This document shows, one piece after another, positions 1-11,504 of a DNA stretch of 36,991 nt (position 1 is the stretch's first letter; every line of letters starts with the position of its first letter). The stretch is from NCBI RefSeq assembly GCF_001186125.1, contig NW_014039966.1, positions 20,705 to 57,695 of the forward strand, written 5' to 3'. This DNA is from Sphaeroforma arctica JP610. Lineage: Eukaryota > Opisthokonta > Ichthyosporea > Ichthyophonida. The notes below the pieces were generated by a model. The model had not been told where the DNA came from. It made no database searches and saw only the letters and a list, made by a program, of their open reading frames with translations. The position numbers and the translations under genes were made by a program.

Positions 1-251
1 ATACCTGTGCATCTCTACGCATTTATATATATATATACGTCGGCGCTATTTTACATTTGGTTGTTGCCGCGTATTAGTACCACGAACCTACAATCACTCC
101 GGAGCAGCCCCGCCTGTGTTTCTCTACCACTGGCAACCACCACATACGACACCTGTTTGTTCACCTCTGTATACTCTTGCCTGTCTTTCGTCCTCATCAC
201 ACAACCCGTTGACACGGCTTGGCCACATGACTCTCCGTGTTATTCGAGCAG

Positions 252-3200
252 AAATGTCATCGGCCTTACTGAAGATATCACAACCGAGAAGTGCCGGCAG
301 AATATTAAGAAAGAGCTTAAGGGCTGGCAGGTGGATGCTGTGTTGCACGATGGTGCTCCCAATGTTGGTACCGCCTGGGTCCAAGATGCTTTCTCTCAGG
401 TGTGTTCTATTTATAGCGGACCAATCAGGAATAAATGTTTAAGGGTGTACGTGTGCCTGCACATGCGGTGTCCTTGGTGTACGTGTGGATGTAACCCCCT
501 CTTAAGAACAAAACGAGTGTGTATTCAAGGGTGTGTTGCATTCGCATCTGAAGTGGAACCGATATGTACAGGCGCGTATAGCTAGTGCCAAGCGTCATCG
601 ATGTATGTATGAATCAAACGTCGATATAGGGCAGAGTGCCCTCCTGTTTGTGTACTAAGGACATTCACACAGGCTTACAACGTGCGCTTAAATGTGCGTT
701 GTACTAAGGACATTTACACAGGCTTACAACGTGCGCTTATATGTGCGTTGTACTAAAGACATTCACACAGGCTTACAACGTGCGCTTATACGTGCGTTGT
801 ACTAAGGACATTTACACAGGCTTACAACGTGCGCTTATATGTGCGTTGTACTAAAGACATTCACACAGGCTTACAACGTGCGCTTATATGTGCGTTTCGT
901 ATACCTATCCACTGCCTGCCACATGTGTGTACAAAATGCCGACAAGCACCCGAAGTTGTACCCGCGGCATAGCTGTACTAAGTGTCCAAATCGGAGTTTG
1001 TCTGACCTCACGACGCTATACACAGGTGTATATTTGTGTGTTACTAGTCTATGGTTAAGAACCCGAACCCCCAAACACTCATAAAGAATCACGTGGAGTG
1101 TATATATTCACATGTAGGGATATGCGCTGCTTCATCTCAACACCGCAGGGACTGCACAGGTGCGCATCTGTTTCAACGGCAGTAAAAATGTCTCACGGAC
1201 TTGCTTTCCTCGTTATTTGTCCTCTACCGATTAAAACAGGTCGAGTTGGCCCTGAAATCGCTTCAACTGGCAACCGAATTCCTCAAACCCGGAGGCTGGT
1301 TTGTGTCCAAGGTGTTCAGATCGGGCGATTACTTTGCCTTCATGTGGGTACTGAACCAACTGTTCGAAAAAGTGCACGCCACCAAGCCACCGAGTTCCCG
1401 TAATGTATCTGCGGAGATCTTTGTGGTGTGCAAAGGGTACAAGGCACCCGATAAGATGGATCCACGCCTGTTGGACCCGAAGTACGTTTTCGAAAACGTA
1501 GAGAACAAGAAGAAGGTGGATTTGTTTTCCGCGAAGACAAAGAAAGCACAGGCCGCTGGGTATGTAAAGACGTGTATAGTATATATTACTCGGTCAGGGC
1601 CGGTGGGGATTGTAAGATATTTATATATATATATAAATGCCATGAAGGTGTACATGTGGATTTTTTTGCATATGCACCTCGCTTTCTATCCGTTTATTGA
1701 CATGCACGTACAAGGCTCTGTACAGTCTCATCAGGCACACATTGTGCTTGATATACACATACGTTACCAACCACGTATTTACATCTATACAAACGTATAT
1801 AAACAAATATATATACTTGGAAGTATGTATCTATTTTCGTATATATATAGGGCTTTACTGACGTAAAGCACGTAGCCAGTCACTCATTCATATACGATTG
1901 TACATATACCAACTGACCTCGTGTGTTTTACCTCGGTATGCTCCCAGTTACGACGATAATATCACGCAACACACCAAGAAGTGTGCGTCCCAGTTTGTTC
2001 ACTGCGAGGATCCGATGCTGTTTCTGGTGCAGACCTCACAGATCGCATTCGACGACCAACAGGAAGACGACGTGCGGTTCAAGAAGCACGTGGCCACAAC
2101 CCAAGAGGTGTGTGGCTGCCATCCGTGACTTGAGCTTGTATTCTAATACTTTTGCTGCGTGTGTATTTGTACGTGCATGTGTATGAGCCTGTACAACGTA
2201 CTGCATGCCTGCGTTTAGACGTTGTGAATGTGTGTTCTGTGTCTTGTGTGACCGTCGCAGATCACATCTGGTGATCAGCAGGCGAGTGGCTGTGCGATCG
2301 AAGAGCTCCTGCCGTGTGGCACGAGTATATCAATTCATATAAGTACTACGTCTGTATGTGACGGGTCTGCATATGTATATATTGCCCACTCCCTTACACT
2401 GCACTGGTCATATATGTAGCTTGGTATTTGTTTTGTGTGGATACGTCTGCTACAGACGTTTGGCTTGCGCACTGTCTACGCCAGCAGCAAGATATTGTGC
2501 GCTCTAATCAGGACATGACCACAGGTCAACGTAGTGTGTCGCATGCAGGTGTCTGAATGAATCTCGCGGTTACCATATCACACTATCGTACTAGACAAAG
2601 TTAAATTCTTATCATAAGACTAAGTTTTACCCTACCATAACCCTAACCTATTACACAAAGTTCAATTTTCAGATACACGTGACAGTGCAGTCTTGCACAT
2701 TCGGTTGGGTTGTCCATGAATCATCCAATCCCTTACACACCAACAATAATCATTCCGATAGTCTCACAAGTTGAACTTACAGTGGTCTCGCATTTTGTTC
2801 CTCCAACCTCTGGAAGATCTGTTTGGGGGAGGGTTGAGGAAGATATCAAGTTTCTGTTTATCCTTACAGTATCTTGTTTTATATTTATATTCGTAGGTAC
2901 ACCTGTGCATGGAAGATCTGAAGGTCTTGGGCAAAAAGGATCTGAAGCTTCTGCTCAAATGGCGCACGCAGATGCGCAAGGTGTGGAGGGATGAACACCC
3001 CGACGCTCCTGTACCCGGCCAGACTGTGGACATTACAGAGGTGGGTGAATATCTCTTGAAGGCCATGATATATATGAATGTACTCTGTCATATATATAGA
3101 TATATGTGGATTGTTTACACATTGACTTATGTGTATACAATATTATTTAAATGTCTTGCTGATTGGGTGTGCGTGCATGTTAAGTATGAGTGTACGCGTT

Positions 3201-6200
3201 GTGTACAACGCCCATTGCATATACTAACGCTGACTGTCGAGTGATCCAGCATTCAATGTCCTTAATCCAATGAGACTGTAATGTACAACGACAAGTACAG
3301 TATCGTTAATATTATATTGTCTATATTCTTGTATGTATATATATATGTATACAGAGGTTGATGGCTATCGTTGATATAGTCTACGTGATCATATCTTCTA
3401 TCAAATTACCCCTTGAACATACAACTACGTACGTGTTCATCCCATCAACAAACCTCAACTTTGGGTCACATATCTCTATGTACTTTATAAAAACCCACGA
3501 ACGCGAATCTAATACAACTGCACACTTAAGTAACGTGTGCCTCCCAACTCTAGGCACTCAATGCGGGTACACCTGCATACATATAGTCCACCACTCGTTT
3601 CTACCCCATCGATGCACATACAACAGTAAATCCCAAGTTATGTATACCTAACTTATGTCTGCCTACTATCTCTACCCCCAGGACGCGGACGACGCCGACG
3701 CCGCGGACGACGATGGGGTGGAGATGACCACTGAAGAAGCAGAAACACTCGAGATAGAAGACATGATCGCCGAGGCTAAAGAGAGTGAAAAGCGCGACAC
3801 TAAGGCTAAACGCCGCAAGACACACCGGCTAGAGGCCAAACAGAAGGAGCGGCTGGCGCTGCACATGGACCTGCCCGGAGACACATTCGATACACAGGAG
3901 GACGCGACGCTGTTCGGTATCAAGACGCTCAAGAACGCGAAGAATCTGGAGCAGGTGGGTGGGTATTGTACTTATCTATTGATTGATTGATTATTTTTCG
4001 TAATAGGACTGAATGTCCCGGTTTTGTCTGTTCTGGTTCGCCATTGACAAATACGGTGTGGCTTGCAGGCGTGTGCTTTTTATCTGTGCTCATGTATATA
4101 CTCGTTTTTTTGTTTTTGTTTTTTTAGGTGGGTAACAATGTAACCCTGCCTGATATCCTGGGAGATAGTGAGGATGACTGGAGTGATGACTCAGAGGCGA
4201 GTGACAGCTACACTGACAACTCGGACTACGATAGTGAAGACGAGGAGGAAGCCAAGTACAAGCGCAAGCGAGAGGCGGTATGTGTATATATGCTTATGTT
4301 CAATTTGTATTTGTATATGTATGTATATATATATAGTTGTATATAGCGCAGAGTCATGCACGCTCATCTATATATATATATTCAGCTGTCTGCGTGTGAA
4401 TTTCTGAACTGTACATCTTTTTCTCTCTTGTGATTATGTATTTCATAGGCCCCCATGTATCCTCTCACCATTGCCCCCGTATACGACATTCATGCTATAT
4501 ATGTGTGTATGTGTTTGTTGTTTCTGTCTGTCTGTGTATTCGTACATGTTGTGCGCACATAGTCCTCCATACACGGGCCATACCTCACAGGAGCTCGAAA
4601 AAAGGTTCTTCGACCACAGAGCCCGCCACATATTTGGAGGCCATTGTGTACATATATATCGGTATTGTATATACCACGATATAGTAGTTCACTATATATG
4701 TGTGTGTGTGTGTGTATTCTCACATAAACCTCTCAACATGCCCACCACCCACAGGAACTCGAAGAGATGTTCTTGGACCACAGAGCTCGCCACCTACCGG
4801 GTGGTCGTGCGTCGGCTAAGCTGGACGCTAGAGCGGCTCGCAAGGAGAAGAGAAACGGCAAAGAGGAGGAGGTAGTGTTGGGCGAAGAAATGAACACGGA
4901 ACAGATTGTGACAGAGGTGCAGGCTAGAAACCCTTTGTTGGTGGATATGGATGACAGGAGCTCGGATATGAAGACGGAGATGTGGTTCCAGCAGGTGTGT
5001 GAGTGGGGTATCTGTAGATGTGGACGTGCACGTACTCGTGTGCATGTGTTTGTGTCTGTATATAGATGGATGCGTATATTGTTCAGTGTTCTATTACAAG
5101 GATATTGCAGGTCAGAGCTATGTATATATATGTGTGTGTACGGGACAGGCTTGTACTTGCCCAGTTTTAGTCTGATGTGGGATCATTTGTCGCATCCTAC
5201 ACGTCTGACGAATATGCATGTGTATGTATAATATATATATATGCGTATGTATGTAAGTTGGTTGTGTTTCATGCATTAGAATACGAACTTGTGATATGGC
5301 CTCGGATGCTTACGGGCGTTCGTACCTATACCAAAAAAATAGCTCGTATTCTCGTAATATATATGTTATAAATGTAGATTTGTGCTTAAAAACGTGTATA
5401 AAAGTTTGTTTTGTATTGTTGTATATACGTATTCACTGTATATGCGTACTCGTTTTTGAACAGGATGCCTTTGCGGACATCCTCAACGAGGGCGATGACG
5501 AGGAGGCGGAGATCTCCGCGCTTGCCACAGTCGCTGAGAAGACCAGAAAACGTAAACAGGATGCAGAAAACGTAAACGAACCCGCCGCCGAAGCCGGCAC
5601 TGCGACAGCGGCTCAGAACAAAAAGCAGAAACTGGCGCGCGAGGCAAATGGCGGCGACTTCGAAGCCGTAGCGGAGGAGGAATATGTAACAGACAGTGAG
5701 AGTGACTACGACGATAGCGAGGATGAAAACGTAGACGGAGAGCCTACGTATACGGGTGGGGTGGCGCCAAAGGACTCGCGCGCACTTAACGCCGAGGGAT
5801 TGGCTTTAGGAACACTCTTGCTGAACAAGAAGGTGTTTGTGTGAGCACGTGTACGTGTTGGATTGTATTGCACCTTTTATATGAATACAGCTATCGATAG
5901 GTGTTGTCGAAGGTACAGGTGTTGAGTGCTTATTTCGAGTACTTCGTATATGCATGTCATAATCTCAGCACACTGTATGTTATGCTTGTAGCGTCTGAGG
6001 TAAGCGTAGGATGTATGAAACAATGTGTTCCCGTCTGTGCGTATATAACTTTATCTCACCCGCTCTGCACGTATCCGCACACCTCGGGCAGTACGCATAC
6101 ATAGGAATTAAAGTCTTCGTATGTATATATATCTTGTACACATACATAGGAATTAAAGTCTTCGTATGTATATATATTGTACTCATCTCTAGCTGTGAAG

Positions 6201-7757
6201 TGTATATGCAGTTGAGCCTAGTCAAACACACTAGTGATTCTAAATATGGTAGACACCTATCCAATGATATGGATCTCTCAAATTCGTCTGTATCTCTCTC
6301 TACCCACTACTAAAAAGTCGCGTAATGAGCTGATTGATGACTCTTACAATCGTTACAACCGTGGAGAGGAGCATCTGCCCAACTGGTTCATGGACCACGA
6401 GAAGAAATTCCAGACAGGTGAGTGTTTGCACACGACATATCTACCGTATGTGTCCCAGTTGTACGTGTAAGCGTCTTGTGTACAGGTACTGTATTGATTA
6501 TACAGTTAGCGAAGTTGTTTTTATTTCAAACCTCACTTAGTTGCATCCTCGTGATATGTGTTTCTCGGAAGTTGCACGAATCTGCTGACGAGCAATCCTC
6601 ACTGTCGCGATGGTCTCTAATCTGACCGATATATTTGACCCGGTGTATATGTGCATAGATTAACAAGCTTTCTACCATACACCTTACTCAGTCCTCCCAT
6701 TGAATTGTACAACCCCGTAGCGTATTCGTCCGTTGTACATATCCAGCTCAAAGCTCCGGACGCAGTCCCCGCCTCTTCTCACCCGTCACACCCATACATC
6801 ATCTCTCTTGTTGTGTGTCTCTGCGGTGTTTTAACCCCCTTCGGGAGGCATAAGCATCTCAAGTAGTCGTTGCATTTGTATGTTCTCGTCACATCCATAC
6901 ATCATCTCTCTTGTTGTGTGTCTCTGCGGTGTTTTAAACCCCTTCAGGAGGCTTAAGCATCTCAAGTAGTCGTTGCATTTGTAATTTGTATGTTCTCGTC
7001 ACATCCATATATCATCTCTCTTGTGGTGTGTCTCTGCGGTGTTTTAAACCCCTACGGGAGGCTTAAGCATCTCAAGTAGTCGTTGCATTTCTATTTGCTC
7101 TTAGGTCCCCAACAACCCATTCCGAAGGACATGCTGGCGTACTACAAAGACCGTCTAAAGGAAGTCAACGCTCGACCAATCAAAAAGGTCGCCGAGGCTC
7201 GGGCGCGTAAGAAGATGAAGTCCGAAAAGAAAACCGACGCCATCAAGCGCAAGATGGAGGGAGTGGCCAACTCCGATATGGGAGCGGTTCAGAAGGGCAA
7301 AGAGGTGGGTCTTGTCGTACGCGTGTGCTTGCTGCCAGGAATCGCATGCGAGTTTAGTGCTGTATATGGACTATTCAAACTACGCTCACGTATAGGCAAC
7401 TGTGGATGGGTGTAACTGTACCGGCTTTATGTTTGTGTTTCTACACGTGCACACGCGTGTAGTTTCAAGTTCACTCCTCTTCCCTACCTACTGTTGTGAC
7501 GTTTCCTCCGTTGCTCAAACCAATATGCATTCACGCACACGCAGTTGGAGAAACTACTGCGTAAGGCTGATAAGAAATCGGGTCGCCGAGACGCGCCCCA
7601 AATTATCGTAGCCAATAAGACAACCGGAAAAGGTCGCCCGACGGGTGTGAAGGGTAGGTATAAGGTGCTAGATAAGCGTATGAAGAGTGATCTAAGAGGT
7701 GAGAAGAAGGCTGCTGATAGGAAGGCGGGCAAGAAACCCAAGAAGAAAAGATATTAA
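252..7757 (+). CDS. SPB1: SPB1/FTSJ3-type 2'-O-ribose rRNA methyltransferase, 5'-partial, 11 exons
   Basis: Nucleolar enzyme that 2'-O-methylates 27S pre-rRNA and is needed for 60S ribosome assembly. Exons: 252-399, 1240-1559, 1948-2107, 2897-3040, 3682-3954, 4128-4277, 4755-4994, 5464-5832, 6318-6417, 7105-7304, 7545-7757. Donors are mostly GTGTGT/GTATGT/GTGGGT, all acceptors AG; the exons sum to 2317 nt and read one frame of 771 codons to TAA. Visible FtsJ catalytic residues: Asp in LHDGAPN (exon 1), Lys in [10 protein letters not shown] and Glu in [10 protein letters not shown] (exon 2). Exons 3-4 carry the SPB1-specific [10 protein letters not shown] segment, exons 5-8 are acidic/basic coiled linkers, exons 8-11 form the Spb1 C-terminal domain ([40 protein letters not shown]) and a Lys-rich tail. 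The SAM-binding N-terminus (about 80 residues) lies upstream of the window. Exon borders come from phase and family alignment, not transcripts. Confidence 0.95.
651..895 (+). repeat. 49-bp tandem array, 5 copies, in SPB1 intron 1
   Basis: Five head-to-tail units of 49 bp begin with TGTACTAAGGACATT and end with ATGTGCGT. Units 2 and 4 are identical and units 3 and 5 differ by one base, so the last four units form two copies of a 98-bp dimer. Each unit holds a TACTAA branch-point-like motif followed about 15 nt later by ACACAG, an acceptor-like trinucleotide context. Confidence 0.95.
4591..4641 (+). pseudogene. Duplicated 5' end of SPB1 exon 7 (decoy or alternative exon) in intron 6
   Basis: After CCTCACAG the sequence encodes [17 protein letters not shown], matching the real start of exon 7 at 4755 ([17 protein letters not shown]), including its own AG acceptor. 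The intron stretch before each copy is also related (CTATATATGTGTGT). It is a tandem duplication that has diverged at the protein level but keeps its reading frame; a possible donor is GTGTAC just after it. Whether it is ever spliced in cannot be told from the sequence. Confidence 0.85.
6095..6178 (+). repeat. Two-copy 46-bp tandem duplication in SPB1 intron 8
   Basis: The unit ACATAGGAATTAAAGTCTTC plus a following GTATGTATATATAT stretch occurs twice in succession with only small end differences. It is non-coding. Confidence 0.85.
6776..7090 (+). repeat. Three-copy ~110-bp tandem array in SPB1 intron 9
   Basis: Three units start near 6776, 6881 and 6991 and share ATCATCTCTCTTG, TCTCTGCGGTGTTTTAA and GCATCTCAAGTAGTCGTTGC. 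The third unit ends 14 nt before the exon-10 acceptor at 7104. Each unit has a short hairpin of CCCC / GGAGG; in unit 1 the loop is a C(TTCG)G tetraloop. Confidence 0.95.
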
Positions 7758-7850
7758 GTATGTATGTGCGAGATAGGTATGCATTGAGGATTACCGGAGA
7801 GATAAGATAAGGAGATATGTGCAAGACAATGAATATATTAAAACCAAAAT

Positions 7851-7896
7851 TAGCATGTTTTTTTACACCTTATAAAAACGACAAAAAAACATGCTA
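7851..7896 (+). terminator. Perfect 14-bp inverted repeat 3' of SPB1
   Basis: Arms at 7851-7864 (TAGCATG plus seven T) and 7883-7896 (seven A plus CATGCTA) are exactly complementary around an 18-nt AT-rich loop, 94 nt after the SPB1 stop codon. In RNA this would be a stable 3'-UTR or downstream hairpin; a role in 3'-end formation is only inference. Confidence 0.5.
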
Positions 7897-7984
7897 TGTG
7901 TACGTTACGGACTCGAGCGAGGCTAATTTGCTTTTATCGTGCTATGTGTACGTTAAAGACTCGAGCGAGGCTAATTTGCGTAAA
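7889..7984 (+). repeat. Two-copy ~49-bp direct repeat downstream of SPB1
   Basis: GTGCTATGTGTACGTTA followed by a second shared block, ACTCGAGCGAGGCTAATTTG, occurs near 7891 and again near 7940. The first copy overlaps the right arm of the hairpin at 7883-7896. Confidence 0.85.
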
Positions 7985-8210
7985 CTGTAATATGTATGAC
8001 AAGAAACTACAAATTTATGATACACGTTCAACCCGGCCTTCTGGATATATCGTGCTTCGTAAACCAGATGTAAATATTGCAACTAATATGGTCACAAAGA
8101 TATAAGGCCATGCCATACTCCAAGGTGATTTACATTTTGTGCTTGTTTATGATTTGTGTATAAATATGCTTCTGTATGTATGGAGAAATATATGTAAATA
8201 TTTGCTAAAT

Positions 8211-8397
8211 ATATTTATTTATATATATATATGTATACTCTATACATATATTTACATATATATATATATGTATGTATATATATATATATATATATACTCA
8301 TATATATATATATATATTCATATATATACATATATATATATGTGTGTGTATGTATGTATGTATATATATATATTTATATAGATATATATATATATAT
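8211..8397. repeat. AT-dinucleotide microsatellite
   Basis: Long runs of (TA)n broken by TG and CATATA variants. Apparent ORFs made of Tyr-Ile repeats here are artefacts of the microsatellite. Confidence 0.95.
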
Positions 8398-8685
8398 CAC
8401 CATACGCCGAAGTGTCGTTGATATGAACACTCGTGGGTCTTCTATGGGTATTGGGTTTCGATGGCAAATAGCCAAATGCGCGAGACTGCTAGGAGAAAAA
8501 TACTACTGATCGTTACGGCTCATACATGTGTCGTTGTCCCAGCAAAGGCAGCATGACAATTGTTGGAATTAAACAAAATGTTTCCAGGTCTTACTTTCTC
8601 GCAATTTTAATGAACACTGTCGAGAGTACTAATTTATAATATGATTTCTGGCTAAGCGCAAGTATCCTGGCTTCATTTGTCGTGC

Positions 8686-9636
8686 TCAAACGATACCAGC
8701 TGTGAGTCTGAACCCTTTAAAGTCTATTTGTGTGTCATAGACGGGAGCGTAGTCCGAACTACCTCCACCAAAAAAGGTGCTGAAGTACATACCAGATAAT
8801 GGTACTGACTTGTCGATTCGATATCCCAAGGAATTTTCTGACATGACTAGTCTATCATTGTGATATAGGTTCCAAAACCCGTCTTGGTTGCCGTCGGTGT
8901 TCATCCACACCTGCATCTTAATCTTGTTCCACTGTCCCTTGCGGAATGAAAACGACGCACGATTCATGGAGCAATGGGTCATCTCGTCGCAAGTGGTGCC
9001 TGCTGAATAACCGGAGCACTTGTTGCAAAAGCTGTTTCTTTGTAGGGACATCGGTAGATAAAGATATGCCTCACCATCACCATTTTCCCTCCACATAAGC
9101 CGCGTACTGAAACAATCACTTCCAGTGGCTTTATGGCCACCACTACACGTCCTATCGCCCCCATGCATACCTGGAAGTTTTCCTCCCTTCGCAAAATCAA
9201 AATTCTCGTCAAAATAAACCTCATACTCCAGTGTAGCGGCTACTAGCTCCCACAGAGACTCTAGTTGCGTTGTGTAAAATTGTGACCCTGACCCCTCTTG
9301 ATCCCCGCCATAAGTCCCTGCTAAAATTGGCACCTGCATGATTTTTTCCGACGAATCTATGCGATTGCGTGCTATAATATTGTGATTTGTTTTCTGGGGT
9401 GTGCACTGAGAACTAGCATGTATGGCACCAAAGCACCCATCTTTTTTGGCGGCGAATATAGTATACATATCTGGAGCATCACCAGTTGATAAGAAGTCGA
9501 AGTTAATTACGTCGAACATTTCTAGTGCTCCATACCCCTCTATAACGCTATCGCTACGTTGTTCGAGGTCCAAGTCAGGTCGTGCCATGACCAACCCCAT
9601 TAAATAAGCAGTTGTAAATAGCTGATTCATCAGCAT
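8686..9636 (-). CDS. Secreted polysaccharide lyase family 14 (alginate/glucuronan lyase-like)
   Basis: Intronless 316-residue protein. PL14 enzymes cleave polyuronates (alginate, glucuronan) by beta-elimination in a beta-jelly-roll fold. Residues 1-18 look like a signal peptide (hydrophobic TTAYLMGLVMA, then Arg-Pro), so the enzyme is probably exported. Family motifs in order: YEVYFDENFDFAKGGKLPG (138-156), CSGG (164-167), FSTRLMWRENGDGEAYLYLP (176-195), FRKGQWNKIKMQVWMN (231-246), FSTFFGG (285-291), FKGFRL (306-311). Lys153, Ser177, Arg179, Tyr191 and Tyr193 fit the five residues reported as essential in chlorovirus vAL-1 (K197, S219, R221, Y233, Y235), with the last three spacings identical. 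A Cys-rich insert (CNKC, 204-207; C216, C222) precedes the last third. The start is the first Met; Met3 is an alternative. Exact substrate unknown. Confidence 0.88.
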   Translation of the reverse strand: MLMNQLFTTAYLMGLVMARPDLDLEQRSDSVIEGYGALEMFDVINFDFLSTGDAPDMYTIFAAKKDGCFGAIHASSQCTPQKTNHNIIARNRIDSSEKIMQVPILAGTYGGDQEGSGSQFYTTQLESLWELVAATLEYEVYFDENFDFAKGGKLPGMHGGDRTCSGGHKATGSDCFSTRLMWRENGDGEAYLYLPMSLQRNSFCNKCSGYSAGTTCDEMTHCSMNRASFSFRKGQWNKIKMQVWMNTDGNQDGFWNLYHNDRLVMSENSLGYRIDKSVPLSGMYFSTFFGGGSSDYAPVYDTQIDFKGFRLTAGIV

Positions 9637-9980
9637 TTTACGTATTTCTAAAAACCACGAACTTTTATCTTTGTGTAGGCTGAAGCAGGTTGCTTTACAT
9701 ATATATATTTATTTATGTTTTTGGTTGCTTTACATTTATTTCTGTATTTTATTTTATTTTAAATATTTATTTACAATATCGGCAGCGTTTCACACATTTG
9801 CGTGTGTGCCCCTATCAAAAAGTTTTTATCAACGGCAAAAAGAAAATTGCCAGAGGTTCAGATTACCAAAAATGCTCTTGATTGCATTCATCAATGTATC
9901 TTCTTTTCTGATTTCTACGTGTCATATTGGTGGGTGAATTTTAAAAAACGGTATTCTAACAGGCGGACCACTGACCAGCG
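9637..9980. other. 5' flank of the PL14 gene, no other gene seen
   Basis: AT-rich sequence upstream of the lyase start. On the minus strand a TATA-like tract (ATAAATAAATATATATATG) lies roughly 60-85 nt before the ATG at 9636 and could act as a core promoter. No conserved ORF is visible. Confidence 0.35.
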
Positions 9981-10035
9981 TCCAGACTCCAGACTCCAGA
10001 CTCCAGACTCCAGACTCCAGACTCCAGACTCCAGA
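9981..10035. repeat. 7-bp minisatellite (TCCAGAC)n
   Basis: About 7.7 copies of TCCAGAC in perfect tandem, followed by decayed partial units (CCAGAGCCCAGTCCAGAC). Confidence 0.97.
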
Positions 10036-11504
10036 GCCCAGTCCAGACAAAGTGTCCAGTACCAAATGTGTGAAAGTATGCAGTATGTTATATGAAAGCT
10101 TTTTGGTCTCTCGTAATATTAAAATTTGAAACGTATGATAAATACACGTGTAAAACATGTGTCATACATTCATGTCAGAGCATCCTCATCATCATCAATC
10201 AATCAATGTGCCTTTATATATGTGAGTTCGACGCCTCGGCCTTGTTGTAGGCTTGTTGTGAGGATCGAACGTTGAAGTCCGAGGCCGAAAGGCGAAAGTT
10301 TGTACTGAACTCAAGTGAACTGCTGATTCCTGATCCGGCTGGCATCTTTTCAGTTTTTTTTTTCAAATAAATAACACTGTATCACTATCCGTTCTCATTT
10401 CTCAGTCACGTTAAATACACGTAAATATGTATTGCCGTTAATGTTTTTCAAAAAAACCAAAATCAATATTCTGTCTGATTTTATTTTATTTTAACAAAAA
10501 GAAGGCTACATACACATGATTTGAATTTTGGGGTTGTTGCATAAATATATTTGGTTTTTCTTTTCCAAACTACCAAAAATAAGAAACGAATGCACGACGC
10601 TGGTCGCCCGCCCGTTCGCCGGTGTGATGCCCTCTGGATTTGAGTCTGCTCTAAATTTACGATGTCGTCGGAAGTAACCTGATTTCTGCTCGAGACCCTA
10701 ATCCAGAGGGCCGTGCAATATTTACATGTATGTACAATCCAAGATTCCAACACGATTTTTTTTAAATATTTACAAGAGACTGAAGTGAAGACTGACAACT
10801 AAATAGAGAGAGAAAGAGAGACTCGACAAAAAATTATTATTTAAATATCACCCATGCAGTCAACTTCAACAGTCAAATTTTTTTTTAAATAGATACTGTT
10901 AACTGTATTTACATGAGATTTGTTAAGACTGCGACCACTATGCCTGCGACGCTCGCCTACGACCCGTTTTATTAGGGTTTTGCTAATTACATTTTAAATA
11001 CACCTATATTTAAGCAAATTAATCTCGAAAAAGTATAGGTATGAGACTGGTAAGAAATTGGGCCTGAGGTGGTTGATAATTTTATTGTTCCTTTTGAAAC
11101 AGAAAAATATACTAGAACCATGAACAGAAATAACTCTGAATTGGGGGTTTTTTTAAACAGAATAGTAGATTTTCAACTACCACAGAAAAGTCAAACTGTC
11201 AGAGTACAAAACCGTCAGTCCGCCACAGATAGGTATGTGACTACAGACTTAAGAGTTCAGAGTTCGTTCCTACTCACCAATAGAACTACTCTCATCAATA
11301 GAAGGAGTTTACCTCTAAGCTCTACAAGAACCCTTTTTTTAAATATATGTACAGGAAAGTGGGAAACAGGTTTCCGATTGTGTTTTTTTTTAAAGAGAAC
11401 ATTGTTTTGTTTTTGTTGGTCTTTGTTTTTTGTGTTTTATAAAATTTATTTATATATTTATTTTTAAAAACAAAACAAAAACAATAAAAACATCAATATG
11501 TCAA
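10036..11504. other. Gene-poor AT-rich spacer with one foldback
   Basis: No ORF with recognisable content on either strand; the ORFs near 10481-10798 and 11069-11467 have low-complexity composition. One perfect 12-bp inverted repeat is present: GCCCTCTGGATT at 10629-10640 and its complement at 10700-10711. Numerous poly-T/TTTAAA tracts. Confidence 0.6.

Noticed and set aside
651-895. CRISPR-like array
   Set aside because: Units are directly contiguous without unique spacers, and lie in an intron of a eukaryotic gene; a plain tandem repeat.
2625-2652. Telomere-like CCCTAA stretch, also TTTAGGG near 21128
   Set aside because: Only one or two imperfect units; not an interstitial telomere array.
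3672-3932. Ser-rich minus-strand ORF
   Set aside because: Antisense shadow of the acidic SPB1 exon 5.
8139-8509. Tyr/Ile-rich ORFs
   Set aside because: Translation of the TA microsatellite.
10220-10300. tRNA-like T-loop (GTTCGATCC on the minus strand)
   Set aside because: The flanking bases do not form a T stem and no acceptor or anticodon arm is found.
11069-11467. 132-residue plus-strand ORF
   Set aside because: Phe/Tyr-rich tail from T-rich DNA, no domain, no splice or codon signal.
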